Origin: Branchiostoma floridae
Lineage: Eukaryota > Chordata > Leptocardii > Amphioxiformes > Branchiostomatidae
Reading direction: 5' to 3'
Assembly (NCBI RefSeq): GCF_000003815.2
Contig: NC_049983.1
Coordinates: 1,477,999 to 1,541,998, forward strand
DNA length: 64,000 bases
In this document: piece by piece, positions 11,918-23,000 of the stretch
Numbering within the stretch: the stretch's first letter is position 1
Layout: each line of letters begins with the position of its first letter
Position numbers and translations under genes: made by a program
Notes under the pieces: generated by a model
Databases searched by the model: none
What the model was told of the DNA's origin: nothing
What the model saw: the letters and a program-made list of their open reading frames with translations, nothing else

Positions 11918-12565
11918 TCATCGGCTGGAAAACAGCCCGGACGGTGACTCCCATACAGGGTTGTTCCTTGCACAGTATATTGCGTACGATGTGAAGAAGG
12001 CACAGTGTCCTAACCGGCGCTTTAACTCTCTCACCTCACTGTCTTTCTTACGTACAGGACATAAAGATTTCAGCTTTTTGACATTGTCACTGTTCACCCA
12101 CCCCCTGCTACCAACCTCTATCGTAACTACAGTAGCACTATAGTCGCTATGCGAGTTTAACTCTTCCCTAAGCTGTTCATATTTGGCAAGTGTTCTATCT
12201 TCAGCAGCCTGGGCATTTTGCTCAAATGGAACAGTCAGTTCGATAAGAGTTAACTTCTGTTCGGCTGTGTTTTGAACAGTAATGTCCGGCACGAGAGATG
12301 TAGGGAGGATGTCTTGGGGTACTGTTGTGTGTGTCCCGCCCTCTATGACATCAGGGCTAAGGTCGCATCTTATTGTAAATGCTGACGTCTCCAGTGCAGA
12401 ATGCCAGCGCTGCAGAGTAGTTACCAGTTCCTTCAGCACGCTATTGTGGCGCCAATTGTAACTTTTCGTCAGTGCCACAGGGCACGCATTCAGGACATGA
12501 CGCAAGGACTGGTGTCCTTTACACAACGGACACTTTGTAGACAGAAGTTTTCCCCACCTTATGGT
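11918..12565 (-). pseudogene. CCHC plus restriction-like endonuclease-type fragment (R2/NeSL-like)
   Basis: The minus strand reads KCPLCKGHQSLRHVLNAC (a CX2C...H...C knuckle), then WRHNSVLKEL, then PDITVQ, then LIELTVPFE followed by AEDRTLAKYEQL. A knuckle followed by PD, an acidic-LTV strand and a K..KY motif is the arrangement known for the C-terminal endonuclease of R2/NeSL-type elements. No RT of that type is attached. The fragment interrupts the L1-like RT between the AFD and RQGCP motifs. Family assignment is from motif order only and could be wrong. Confidence 0.5.
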
Positions 12566-12944
12566 ATCAAAAGCTTTTTCGTCATCTGAAATAAAAGTTA
12601 AGCCTGTTTTTCTTCTTTTTCATAATATTCAATTAAGTCTAATATCCGTCTTATATTGTCCCCAATAAATCTCGCCTTTACAAACCCTGTTTGGTCTTTA
12701 TCAACAATATCAGTTATAACTCTAATGGCTAAGCATTTTGAAAGGATTCTAACATCACAACACAACAATGTTAAAGGCCTCCAATTATCTAGATTGGTGG
12801 GATCTTTGTGTTGACCTTCTTTCCCTTCCTTCAACAATAAAGAGATAATGCCTTACTTTTGTGAATTGGACACATAACCTTGTGAAAGTTAGAAATTAAA
12901 ACAATGTGACATGGGGGTTTTGAATACAGAGTAGAAATGCGTGA

Positions 12945-13460
12945 GATCGCGTGGCGCAATCGGCAGCACATTGGTCCTGAGTTCAAATCCGGCTGCGGTG
13001 TCACCGATCTTGCGCCCTTGGGAAAGGCACTTTACACGACTTTCCTCACTTAACTCAAGTGTGAATGAGTAGCTGCGGCTAGTGGCAGTGGCAAGCCTTT
13101 GTGGCAGTGACAGTCCATAGGGGCATGTTCGGGCATGACGCACCCGCCATGACACGCGAGTCAGGGGTAGGAGGAACCCCTTGCTTCCTTGATCGGAAGT
13201 CCTCATAGGAGACGGAAACTCCAAACAACAAACCTGCATCTGCTGGGGCCGTCTTACATGTTGCATACAGTTGCCCCTTTAGGACTTGCGCCAGTGGACT
13301 AGAGGGTGGAGAAGGAAGTGCACACCCCTCCTTCACCTTAAAAACCTTAAAAGTGCAGGCCAAGCAGACGGGTCGCTTTAAACCCACCTTGTCTGCCTAC
13401 CATTGTCTTCCGAGACAGACGGATGCCACCAAAAATGTTTTTAAACTTCCACTGGGATAC
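12945..13460 (+). mobile_element. tRNA-headed SINE, family S1, long copy
   Basis: It begins gagatcgcgtggcgcaatcgg, with an A-box-like tggcgcaatcggcag and a B-box-like gagttcaaatccgg, giving a shortened tRNA-like head. This is followed by the S1 body shared with 2915 and 37032 (accgatcttg, gggaaaggcac, cgactttcctcac). It continues into a longer body ending near gacagacggatgccacc. It interrupts the L1-like relic, so it is younger than that element. Confidence 0.68.
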
Positions 13461-13849
13461 CATCTAGCCTAGGAGATTTAGAGTTTGAGAAAGTGTTGAT
13501 AGCTTTTTGCAGTTCTTCATCTGTCCTTCACAAGCCAGTTGCTATTCAGTGGATAGTTTTTTTTATCATATTGTGCAGGGAAAAAAGTGTTATGTTTCCT
13601 GAGGATAGGGGCATTGGGGGCTCTTCAAAGAAGTATAGAGAAGAGTAAAATTCATATTGTTTTTCTAAAATTTCTTGGGGATTACTGGTAAAGACATTTT
13701 CAGTTTCTGTATGTTTTAACGTAGTCTTAACTTGTCTTACCTTGGTAGCTTTTGGACCTTTAAAAATTGTCTTCCACACATTTTTGAATATTGATTCATA
13801 GTTAGGATAAACCTGTTCTCCAACTAGATCTCCTTTGCATATCAATTTA

Positions 13850-13965
13850 TAGCTAGGATATATAAAATCTCTAACAAGATCTCCTCAGTGTCGATGGCGA
13901 AAACTAGTGGATGGTAATTGAAACGTCTGCCCCTTTCCAGAACCATATCCAGTTGCTTGAGTAAT
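13850..13965 (+). repeat. Repeat family R1, copy 2, right half
   Basis: Aligns with about 1830-1950: agctaggatata against agttagggtata, then tagtggat, gaaacgtctg and ccatatccagttgcttgagtaa. Together with 10745-11050 it rebuilds one R1 copy around the L1-like insertion. Confidence 0.58.
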
Positions 13966-14595
13966 TATACTTTTTGGCGTATGTATGCTTTATCTGTGAA
14001 TTTCTTCAGAGTACATCGGACCATTAAACACAATAGCATTTCACAAAACGACGGCTCTTTCTTTCAACCAGTTAACATTTAAAGTTTTAAAAAAGGATAT
14101 TGCAGTTACATTTTTGCATGGAATATGTATATAAACTGGGCTGAATCTACTGTGAGTGAATCATGCAACCATAAATGTAAGGTGAGTAACAAATACAATG
14201 TTAAGCACGCCACACATAATAATGTAACATACACGTGGAATTACCTTTGCCTGTGTACCACCCTAGTTGCTTTAATAGGACTCACATACATGTACCAACC
14301 GTATCCTCACCAAATAGTACCATTGATGCCCAAGTTTACTAACTAGGAATACACTCAGAACAAATGTATCTGGTAACTACTGCTGCGAAGCTTTAAGGAC
14401 ACAGAGCATTAGTTCTGTCTTTACAGAAGCCAATTTGTCAATCTGTAAAGCTTTTTACTTCTACTAAAGTATAAAATCTGGTACATCTATCCCACTGTTG
14501 ACCATTTGGCAAAAACCTAAGATCTAAACTAAATTAATCAGTTAAACAACCATTCAACAACTAAACAAAGTCAATCAATCTTGCCCTGTCTTGTT
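13966..14595. other. Intergenic stretch downstream of KLHL unit 1
   Basis: No gene recognised. A weak match to the tail of the other KLHL units is visible near 14050-14090 (cggctctttctttcaaccagt against gatgctctttcttttaatcagt at 37559), suggesting this is the 3' end of the duplicated KLHL unit. Confidence 0.4.
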
Positions 14596-17500
14596 TTATG
14601 TCCCCTTGAGATATGGTAGGTATATACGTGCCACAGGGGAATAAGAACCACGCACTTCATAGGTCTTATCCGGTAAATTGGCATTCAAGTCTCTCCAGGC
14701 ATCAGTAGACCTGTCATACACAAAAACAAGATATATAATGCCTTCCTGAGAGTCGCTAGTACAGGTTAATAACACGTGCAGCTGGTTCTCCAGTACGAAA
14801 AAAATGGTCCGATAATCAACATAAAAGTTTTCTAGGTTCGGCAAGCCCTTCAGCTCCTGCCAGCGGTCTGACTCTGTATCGTACACCATAGCCTTAGTGA
14901 ATATAAAGTCCGAGCAGAAAATTTCCGTTCCTATAGCAACAGCTGTGCTGACATCCGTTATGAGTGTTGGTGGGGTCCTCTCGAACCAACGGTCCTGTTT
15001 CGGGTCGTAGCAATACACTTCCGTGTCCGTGAGGAAATACAGGTTTGGGCCACAGGACAATACTACAAACGACGCTAGAGTCGTGTTAAGTCTCAGCTGT
15101 GTACACTCCTGCCACTGGTTTGTGTGCGGGTTGTACTTTCTCATCTGCAGCAGTGGTCTGTCTTCTTCAGGATCAACAGCAGTGTAATACAGAATCCCAT
15201 CAACTTCATAAAGGCCTCTCTCATACATATTATCATCTTCTGGTCCCTTAGATATGGAGGACACACCTGCTTGTTCCCACACGTTTTGTTCATGGTTGTA
15301 CTTAAACAGAGACAACTGATTCTCCTCGTCTGATTCCTCAGTATCTAGGATATAGATGTCGTTATCACTGGTGACTGTCATGTCACGGACATAAGGGAGG
15401 TCGTAACTGCAGCTGATGTACTTCCCTTCCTGAGGGTTCATGAAGAGGAACTCCTTGATTACGGAACTGGAGAGGGTTAAAAAACACAGTCAGTAAACCT
15501 GGAGCGATAATTCATATCTTTTTATTGGGATGAGGCTAAAATCACATGCACTGTTCTATCTTATTTTGTAGCTCCTTGAGAAACATCCTTTAAAGCATTA
15601 GTAGGAATTAGATTAATAGTAGAACAAAATGACGGTACAATGGCCTAGTGGCTAGAGTGTTCGCATTCGGAAGGTCGTGAGTTCGATCCCGGCCAAGTCA
15701 TACCAAAGACTATAAAAATGGTACATGCTGCTTTCTCTGCTTAGCACTCAGCATTCGGGAAAGAGTATGGAAGTTGAACACACACCACTACCAGTGGACT
15801 AGCCCTCTGCTGTAGTGATTGCGTTGTGTGTGGTCCAGGGCTAATGAAACAGAGATGGGCACCGCCATATGCGCCACAAATGGGCACCGCCCTTGGCGCG
15901 GGAAGGGTTTAACTTTTTTAACTAACATTATGCAAGGATTAATCACGACTAACATTGTACAAAGTCAGAACAAATAAAAAAGTATATGTATAACTAACCT
16001 ACGGGGATAGTTCAACAGCACAGCCATCTCTGTAGTCATCCCAAGCCTCGGCTTCAGGTTGGGATTCCCTTTCTGTACCGCATTCCTGATGACCGCAGAA
16101 CTCCCAAGATCTTCTCTGGCCAGGGGGTGATCCAGGATGGCTGCCGTGTCGTCTGAGGTCAGCAGGTTGAAGCGGATGTGAGGGAGGATGGTGGGTAGGT
16201 GGTGCAGTCTGTAGGGTACAGGATAGTGGTACATAGTCTACAGCTGTATTTGCATCTTATAAGTTTTTCAACAATGCAAAGAAATCTAGGATGTTGGGAA
16301 TTGAACCCAAAATTAAGACATGTGTGAGTGTCATACAGAGAATCCGCACTCCAAATAATGATACCTACCTGTCCTCTCTACTGTGCTGCACCCATCTCAC
16401 CACAGCCTCCCACACTGTTGTCTCCTCTGTAACACACAGCTCATCGTGGCTGATGATCTCAATCAGCTGATTCACACTCAGGCTGCAGAATTCCTCTCTA
16501 AAGGAAAACTGTGGAGGTGCCGAGTACATGTTGGTTAAGCCTTAACATATAGCTCGTTAAAATTGAACACTTAACACAACAAATTACGGAATATTCCTTT
16601 CGAGTGGTCTTCTGATAGCCATACAAAAGTTACTTGAGTTAGTGCAAGACAAACTTCTTTTATTCAAGATTGATGATGATAAAAGTGATGGACTACCAAA
16701 ATATCAGTCCCACCTCAGCGAAGTTTATATCGATCCACTCCACACAACGCCTCAGGACAAAATCCACGGAAAAAACATCAGCAAAATTGTACAAGTCCAC
16801 ACAGGTGGAGTGCTCCACATTCATGGCCATGTAGCTGCTGCAGGTGTCTCTCACATATTCCAGTTGGAGGAGGTCGGCTGCCTGGTACAGGGGCTGCACT
16901 TTGTCCAGGGACACATGGAGGGTTCCCGAGTAGATGTAACTCAGGATCTCCCCAAACATGCCTGCATCCACACCCTGCAAAACAGGAAATCGTAACATGG
17001 CTCAAACGTTTAACACATAATGTGCAATTATCAGGGTGTATAAAGAAGAAAAAAATATATCACAAAATTGATTCATTACCTTATGAAGGTCAACTTTCCT
17101 CCAAATCCAATTGTTATTTTATCTACATAATCACTACTCTTTCTTACTAGTGGTACATCTGTTTCTAATAACTGTAAAGGATTCTTTTTTGTTAAAAAAA
17201 TACATACTCATTATAATGTGGTCACAAAGTTGAACTTTGACCCAGATTTTACAGAGGTCAGTAGGTGGGGAGGGGGGCATTGTGAGATCGAGGGACAAAG
17301 GAACGTTTAACATTTGTTCTTTTTTGGTAAACAATGGATTTCCCCTGTTTAATATGTTCTCTATTGTACGTAGCATCTTTGGAAGTTATCTGTTTCACTC
17401 TAATCTAACTCTACTCTACACCAACCCTACCTGTAAAACAACCGTCTTCTGACGACTTTCCGCCATGTCACTTGTAAACATGGCCCTGAAGTAGGGGCTG

Positions 17501-17685
17501 GCCGCGGACAGAACAAGCCGATGGCAAGGAAACCGCCGGCCCTCGACTTCAAGGACGATATCCTGCAGTACCCCAGCTTTCTGTAAGTCGCCCACAGTTC
17601 CAAGAAAGCCGTGCAGATAGCTCTCGTCTTGGTAGGAACAAGGACGAACTGCGCTGACGTGGGTTTCTTGGTCCGCGGCAGCCAT
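14596..17685 (-). CDS. BTB-BACK-Kelch protein (KLHL family), unit 1, intact
   Basis: Five exons: 17685-17431, 16974-16714, 16493-16369, 16208-15999 and 15466-14596. They join in frame to 573 codons plus stop, the usual KLHL size. Exon 1 begins MAAADQETH and holds most of the BTB fold ([19 protein letters not shown]). Exon 2 completes BTB ([18 protein letters not shown]) and starts BACK. Exons 3-4 complete BACK ([22 protein letters not shown]). Exon 5 holds the Kelch propeller, with repeats such as [14 protein letters not shown] and [11 protein letters not shown], ending [12 protein letters not shown] proteins are known mostly as substrate adaptors of Cullin-3 ubiquitin ligases; the substrate here is unknown. 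The exon 3 start was chosen by phase and by comparison with unit 4. It shares exon layout with units 2 and 4 and looks functional. I cannot assign a vertebrate ortholog. Confidence 0.88.
15630..15910 (+). mobile_element. tRNA-headed SINE, family S2, in KLHL unit 1 intron 4
   Basis: The head has tacaatggcctagtgg (A-box-like) and cgtgagttcgatcccgg (B box) at tRNA-like spacing, followed by a non-tRNA body. The anticodon arm does not fold into a credible tRNA and the acceptor side is absent, so it is read as a SINE and not a tRNA gene. It is unrelated to S1 beyond the head. Confidence 0.6.
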
Positions 17686-18649
17686 TTTGATGATGACGAC
17701 ATGACGCAGGGCTCAAAGGGTACATCGGCTAGAGATTCACTGATTACCCTCATAATGTCGATGTAATAGTTCGATGTCCATATACCCAGAATACGATGTT
17801 GATGATGATGATTAACCCAAGGGTCAAAGTGTGTGTTGACAGACACTGATAATCCAAATAATGTGGCAGTTAGAATGCTTACACCTTTCCTAGAGATGGA
17901 AGAATGACTACCATAAGATGTAAATCACTGACAAAGATATATGTACCACTTGCAAGGTTTTGTTTTACGTGCCGTTCTACCAAATTCCGTCAATACTTCT
18001 TAAAATTCACCGACAAAAAGGAAACAATTCTCCTTCTAATATCACAAAACCCACACATAATAGAAAAGGTGGCATCTTTCGTCTTCCACTGTCTTTGAAA
18101 AAGGACTTGAACCCAATAACCCAAGGATCTAGAGCTTTCAATAGTTTTAGACAAGACTAGACACCTGTGATATTGTTTTTACATTGTTGTAACCTCCCAT
18201 GTTTCCTGTAAATAGCCCACAGGCAAGAATATGCAATAAACTTTATTTATTATCAGCTTTGGTAGTAAAAAATATGCCCCATGCCTGTAATGTTTCTTCT
18301 CGATTTAGTATGCGGGCACGTGTCTGTATGTGAATACATCCAATTCCAATCAGATGTTGGGCCTGCTGATAGCTTGTATAAGAACCAATATTACACCAGT
18401 TTGTATCTTTCTTTTAAAACATGATTCAACTTTGTCATGATTCTACTTGGCACGTCTTTGCATTTCAATGTTTTTGAAAATAGATGTTTCACAATACATG
18501 TGATAATGTAGTGCGCCGGTAAAGGTTACACATCCAGGTAATAAGAAACACCCCAAATCAGATACTCATGCAGCTGGATATTATTTTGGAAACGTCAGAC
18601 GTCACAACGTTAGCATCCACTAGTAAATGTTATAATTCGGAGAACATGA
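17686..18649. other. 5' flank of KLHL unit 1 and intergenic spacer
   Basis: No gene. The spacer near 18230-18440 resembles 28360-28500 (gtatctttcttttaaaacatgattcaacttt against gatatctttctttgaagacatgatatcaacttt), so it belongs to the duplicated unit rather than being unique sequence. Confidence 0.45.
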
Positions 18650-19229
18650 TTGGATTGTCCACGTAAAAAATATCCTAAATTACCAAGGCTTTGGACACAT
18701 ATGGCTGAACCCGAGATCATACCACATAGATACAATCAACACTCAGTTACGACAACGTTTACAAGATATATACGTGCAAAATTGGCATTCCTCTATTCGA
18801 ACCAATTCTAAACTCTCCTCTCTTTCTACATTGAATAAGCACTACAAGCAAGAAAATTACATTTCAACCATAAAGAGCCTTGACATTCGTAGGGCAATCA
18901 CACAACTCAGAATTAGCTGTCACAAATTAAATATAGAAACCGGGAGATTAAAAAAAATCCCTATCGACCAGAGGGTTTGTCCATTCTGTCCAGAGTTAAT
19001 TGAAGACGAATATCACTTTATGATCGTATGTCCCAAATATTCTGAAATACGCAATTCTCTATACAGAAGGTTGTCATTTTATACACAAGGATTTATCTCA
19101 ATGGACCTGAAGTGTAAATTTAAATACATCATGACATGTGACAATCCCTGCATGGCAGATATAGGAAAATATATCAAAGAAGGTTTGGATATTCGAAACT
19201 CCTCAACTGATTGTAAAAGCTTCCAATGA
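18650..19229 (+). pseudogene. Non-LTR retrotransposon C-terminal zinc-binding fragment
   Basis: Open from about 18650 to the stop at 19229: WIVHVKNILNYQGFGHIW, then LDIRRAITQLRISCHKLNIE, then the zinc-binding CPFCPELIEDEYHFMIVC. This C-terminal CCHC region after RT is common in lancelet and cnidarian LINEs. The RT core is absent. A short 3' tail with aataaagttatata near 19335 may be the element end. It lies between KLHL units 1 and 2. Confidence 0.75.
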
Positions 19230-20060
19230 TTGTAAGAAGCTCATCCCATACTACAACTCCTGTATTAGTTAGTTAAGCTATAGAACTGTAGTTATGTAGA
19301 TGCCATACTTTGTACCTCGTACAATTGTTGTGCAATAAAGTTATATATTTATAATGTAGTGATTTTTCTGTGCTAAGAAGGCCTTCAACTTTGAGAAAAT
19401 TCCAAAAAAGTGTTTCATAAAAGTTATGATGACACGATTAGTTCATGTCCCCTTCAAAGTAAAAATGTTCGTCAGACAGAATAGAACAAAATAACGACTA
19501 TCTTTCCAGCAGTAAATATTTATTGTTAAAAATGATACAAAAAGCATTATTCTGGAATTATACATTATATCTGCGATGCATGTCTATAATCTGATGTGCC
19601 TAACTTTACAAATGGCTTAAAACAAACAAACGTTAACAGTAAATAACACACCTGTGACGCAATAAACCTAAACATTTTGTACAACGGTAATGGCATCACA
19701 GAAAAAAAAATATATGGAAAATGCCATTAGAATCACATAGGAATTAATGTAATGGTAAATGAATATCGCCTCAGTCTGCTACCATCCTATAGTTTGCTGG
19801 AACTACCCCCTCCCCCAATCGCCCCAACCAAATACAACGAGGGGAAATTAACTAAGATTTTAGCCAGTGTATTTATTTCTGCTGTTAGATTTAAGACCAA
19901 TACAAAGATGGAAACATGTCTATAAATCTACCACTACAATATAAATCCCATAGTTGAGACTTTCAGCAAAACCCGTGATCTGAACAAAATGTTATCGATC
20001 TGCCCTGCCGGGCACTCTATACATCCTTTACCTAACGACAAAAGCGTCAGGACTTATGTT
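19230..20060. other. 3' flank of KLHL unit 2
   Basis: No gene. The minus strand carries an AATAAA in caataaatatttactg (about 19507-19522), about 0.5 kb after the unit 2 stop. The same context recurs behind unit 3 (about 25880), unit 4 (about 28775) and at about 37570, so this is probably the shared poly(A) signal of the KLHL units. Confidence 0.55.
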
Positions 20061-23000
20061 TTATGCCCCCCTAAGATATGGTAGGTATATACGTGCCACA
20101 GGGCAATGAGAACCATACATAAAATACTCCGTATTAGGCAGGGTTGCCCTCATGTCTGTCCAGGTATCAGCAGACCTGTCATACACATATACTAGATTGA
20201 TGAATCCTTCTTGGGAGTCACTACAGCAGGTTAAGAAGATGTGCAGTTGGTTCCCCATTGCGAAGAGACTGGGAACATTATCAATATCAAAGTTTCCTGG
20301 ATTCAGCCAGCCTTGCAGTGTCTGCCAGCAGTCTAACTCTGTGTCGTACACCATGGTCTGAGTTAAGTTCATGTCTGTGCAGAAAATCTCTGTTCCAATG
20401 GCAACGGCAGTACAGACTTCAGGAATGTACCCTGGTGAGGTCCGCTTGCTCCAACGGTCCTGGCCCGGGTCGTAGCGATGCAGTTCCGAGCTCGTGAGGA
20501 AATAAAGGAATGAGCCACAGGACAATGCTACATAGTAGTCGTAGTATTCAGTAATGTCAATTTGCTGTGAACACTCCTGCCACTGGTCCATGCCCTGGTT
20601 GTACTTTATCATCCTTATATCGCCTTCGGATACATCAACAAAAAGACAGCATAAAATCCCATTAACTCCAATAAGGTACTTTCTGTTGTATCTCGAATAT
20701 TCCATAGATACTGAGGACATACCAGCATCTTCCCACACATTTCCCGCATGGTTGTACTTAAACATGGACAACTTATTGTTACTCTCTTGCACACGAGTCA
20801 GGACGTAGATGTTGTTATCGCTGGTGACTGTCATGGCTGTGGAACTTGGAAGGTCTTCATTCCTGTAACTACAGCTGATGTACTTCCTTTCCAGGGGGTT
20901 CATGAAGATGACGTCATTGGCACTAGAGAGGAAAAAGTATATCAGAAACTGTCAATAAAACTGGACTGGAAACTCATAACTCTCTTTAGGGATGAGGCTA
21001 GATCACAACTTGCACTGTTCTTTCAAATTCTGTAGTCTCTTCATTTATTACATGCAGGCCCTTAAACTGTGGAATGGTAGTGTACAAGGATTTTTTTCAG
21101 TTAAAAAAAAATCAAACAAATAAATATATACCGACCCACTGGCCTGATTGGGCAGCAGGGCCATTTCCGTGAACATCCCAAGCCTCGGTTTCAGATCGGG
21201 GTTTCCTTTCTGTACCACATTACTGATGACCTCAGAACTCCCAGGATCCTCCCTGACCAGAGGGTGTTCCAAGATAGCTGCAGTGTCGCCTAAGGTCAGC
21301 AGGTTGAAGCGGATGTGAGGGAGCATGCTGGGCAGGTTGGGCAGTCTGTAGGAACAAGGTAGTTGTGTGTTCAGCTGATTTCTTGGTATCAAAGCAGCTC
21401 CTTACTTTTTTTACTCAGTTTGTCTTGATATGCACCAATAGAGAATTAACACAAACCTGTTCTCTCTGCTGTGCTGCACCCATCTCACCACAGCCTCCCA
21501 CACTACTGTCTCCTCTTTAACATCCAGCTCATCATGGCTGATGATCTCAGTCAGCTGATTCACAGTCAGGCTGCAAAACTCGATGGTAAAGGAAAACTGT
21601 GGATGCAGATTACATGTACATGTACCAAGGCACTGCGGAAAAGCGTGTCTTTATATTGTGCTTTCATGCAATATGTATATGAATATGTCATATATTAATA
21701 TAATATGGTCTTTTTCAAAACGACCAGCACTTTTTTTCTATCTGTATCCACGTCGCCGGTATAACTACCGATCGGTGTAACACACTCCCTTAGCCCGGGA
21801 CCTCAACTTTATAGGGGTTGCTTCATGTAGATGTACTGTCACACCTAACCTTTAAACCAAAAATGCTTAAAAGATTTAGTTTAAATGCGCCCTTTCCCCA
21901 TAATATTTGATATGATGGGTTCATTTTATTCAAAATATTGCATACTTCATTGAAGGGTACATTTCCTTTCCCATATCATATAGTTTCTAAAGTTCTTTGA
22001 ACCATATTGCAGTGTATGCAACATAGATGCATAATTGAATTGCTATTTTGGACACTGGCCTTACACAATATGAAGACTAACCTCAGTAAATTGGCTCGCA
22101 ATCCCCAGCAGACAAGCTTTACGGACAATGTCTACAGAGTAGACATCAGCAAACTTGTACAGGTCCACACAGGTGGAGCGCTCCACGTTCATGGCCATGT
22201 AGTTGCTGCAGGTGTCTCTCACATAGTCCAATTGGAGGAGGTCGGCTGCCTGGTACAAGGGCTGCACTTTGTCCAGGGACACATGGAGGGTTCCTGAGTA
22301 AATATAACTCAGGATCTCCCCAAACATGCCTGCATCCAAACCATGTAAACAATATAACATAACAATGTTCAAACATTTACCACATATAACAATCTCATTA
22401 TCAGGGTATTATATACAGCAGGGAAATATATCAGTATCACAGCTTCTTTGATTTAGGACCAAATTCACATCCCATTCTCCAATTTAATCTACAACAGCTA
22501 TTTGCGTATTTAGTTATATGTTCCTGATAACTAAGCGCAACTGAATTTTCAACGACCCCATACCTTCGCCAAATGATTTGATCTTTTACAACTGCTTATC
22601 AATTGTGTTTGTCATTAATTATGCAAATAAGGCTCTCATTTGCATAAATTATATAACTTGATCATCTCCTTCACTAATTAAGAGACGTGCGCAATATATG
22701 TTAAGAAAGGAGGCTTATGTCACATTTTCTGATAATTTATGCAAATGAGGATCTCATTTGCATAATTGATGTTCAATGATGTTCACCCGTACATAGCTTC
22801 CAAATGCTACAAGGAAGAAGTTCCCGTCATTTACCACAATGACATTATAGCATTTTCTCATTAATTATGCAAATTAGGTAATTATTTTGCATAATATGTA
22901 TCTATCAATATTCTTCTGTTTCTCAGTTACAAATGTCACATGTTGCAATGGACCTATAATGGAACTGGGCGTGTTTACACGATTTCCTCATTAATTATGC

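Larger units (their letters stand above)
11051..13849 (-). mobile_element. Dead L1-like LINE with two nested insertions
   Basis: Read on the minus strand, the pieces follow the L1-like ORF2 order. 13845-13546 is the region before RT (NPQEILEKQYEFYSSLY). About 12900-12565 carries the RT start (NWRPLTLL, DQTGFVKARFIGDNIR, DEKAFDTIRW). 11640-11187 carries RQGCPNLFTIAIEML and the catalytic YADD box. Stops and frameshifts interrupt every part. A SINE (12945-13460) and an unrelated endonuclease-like fragment (about 12560-11700) break it. ORF1 and the AP-endonuclease are not visible. It sits inside repeat R1 copy 2. Confidence 0.75.

Noticed and set aside
15640-15700. tRNA gene
   Set aside because: A and B boxes are present but no acceptor stem or anticodon arm can be paired convincingly, and a SINE-type body follows.
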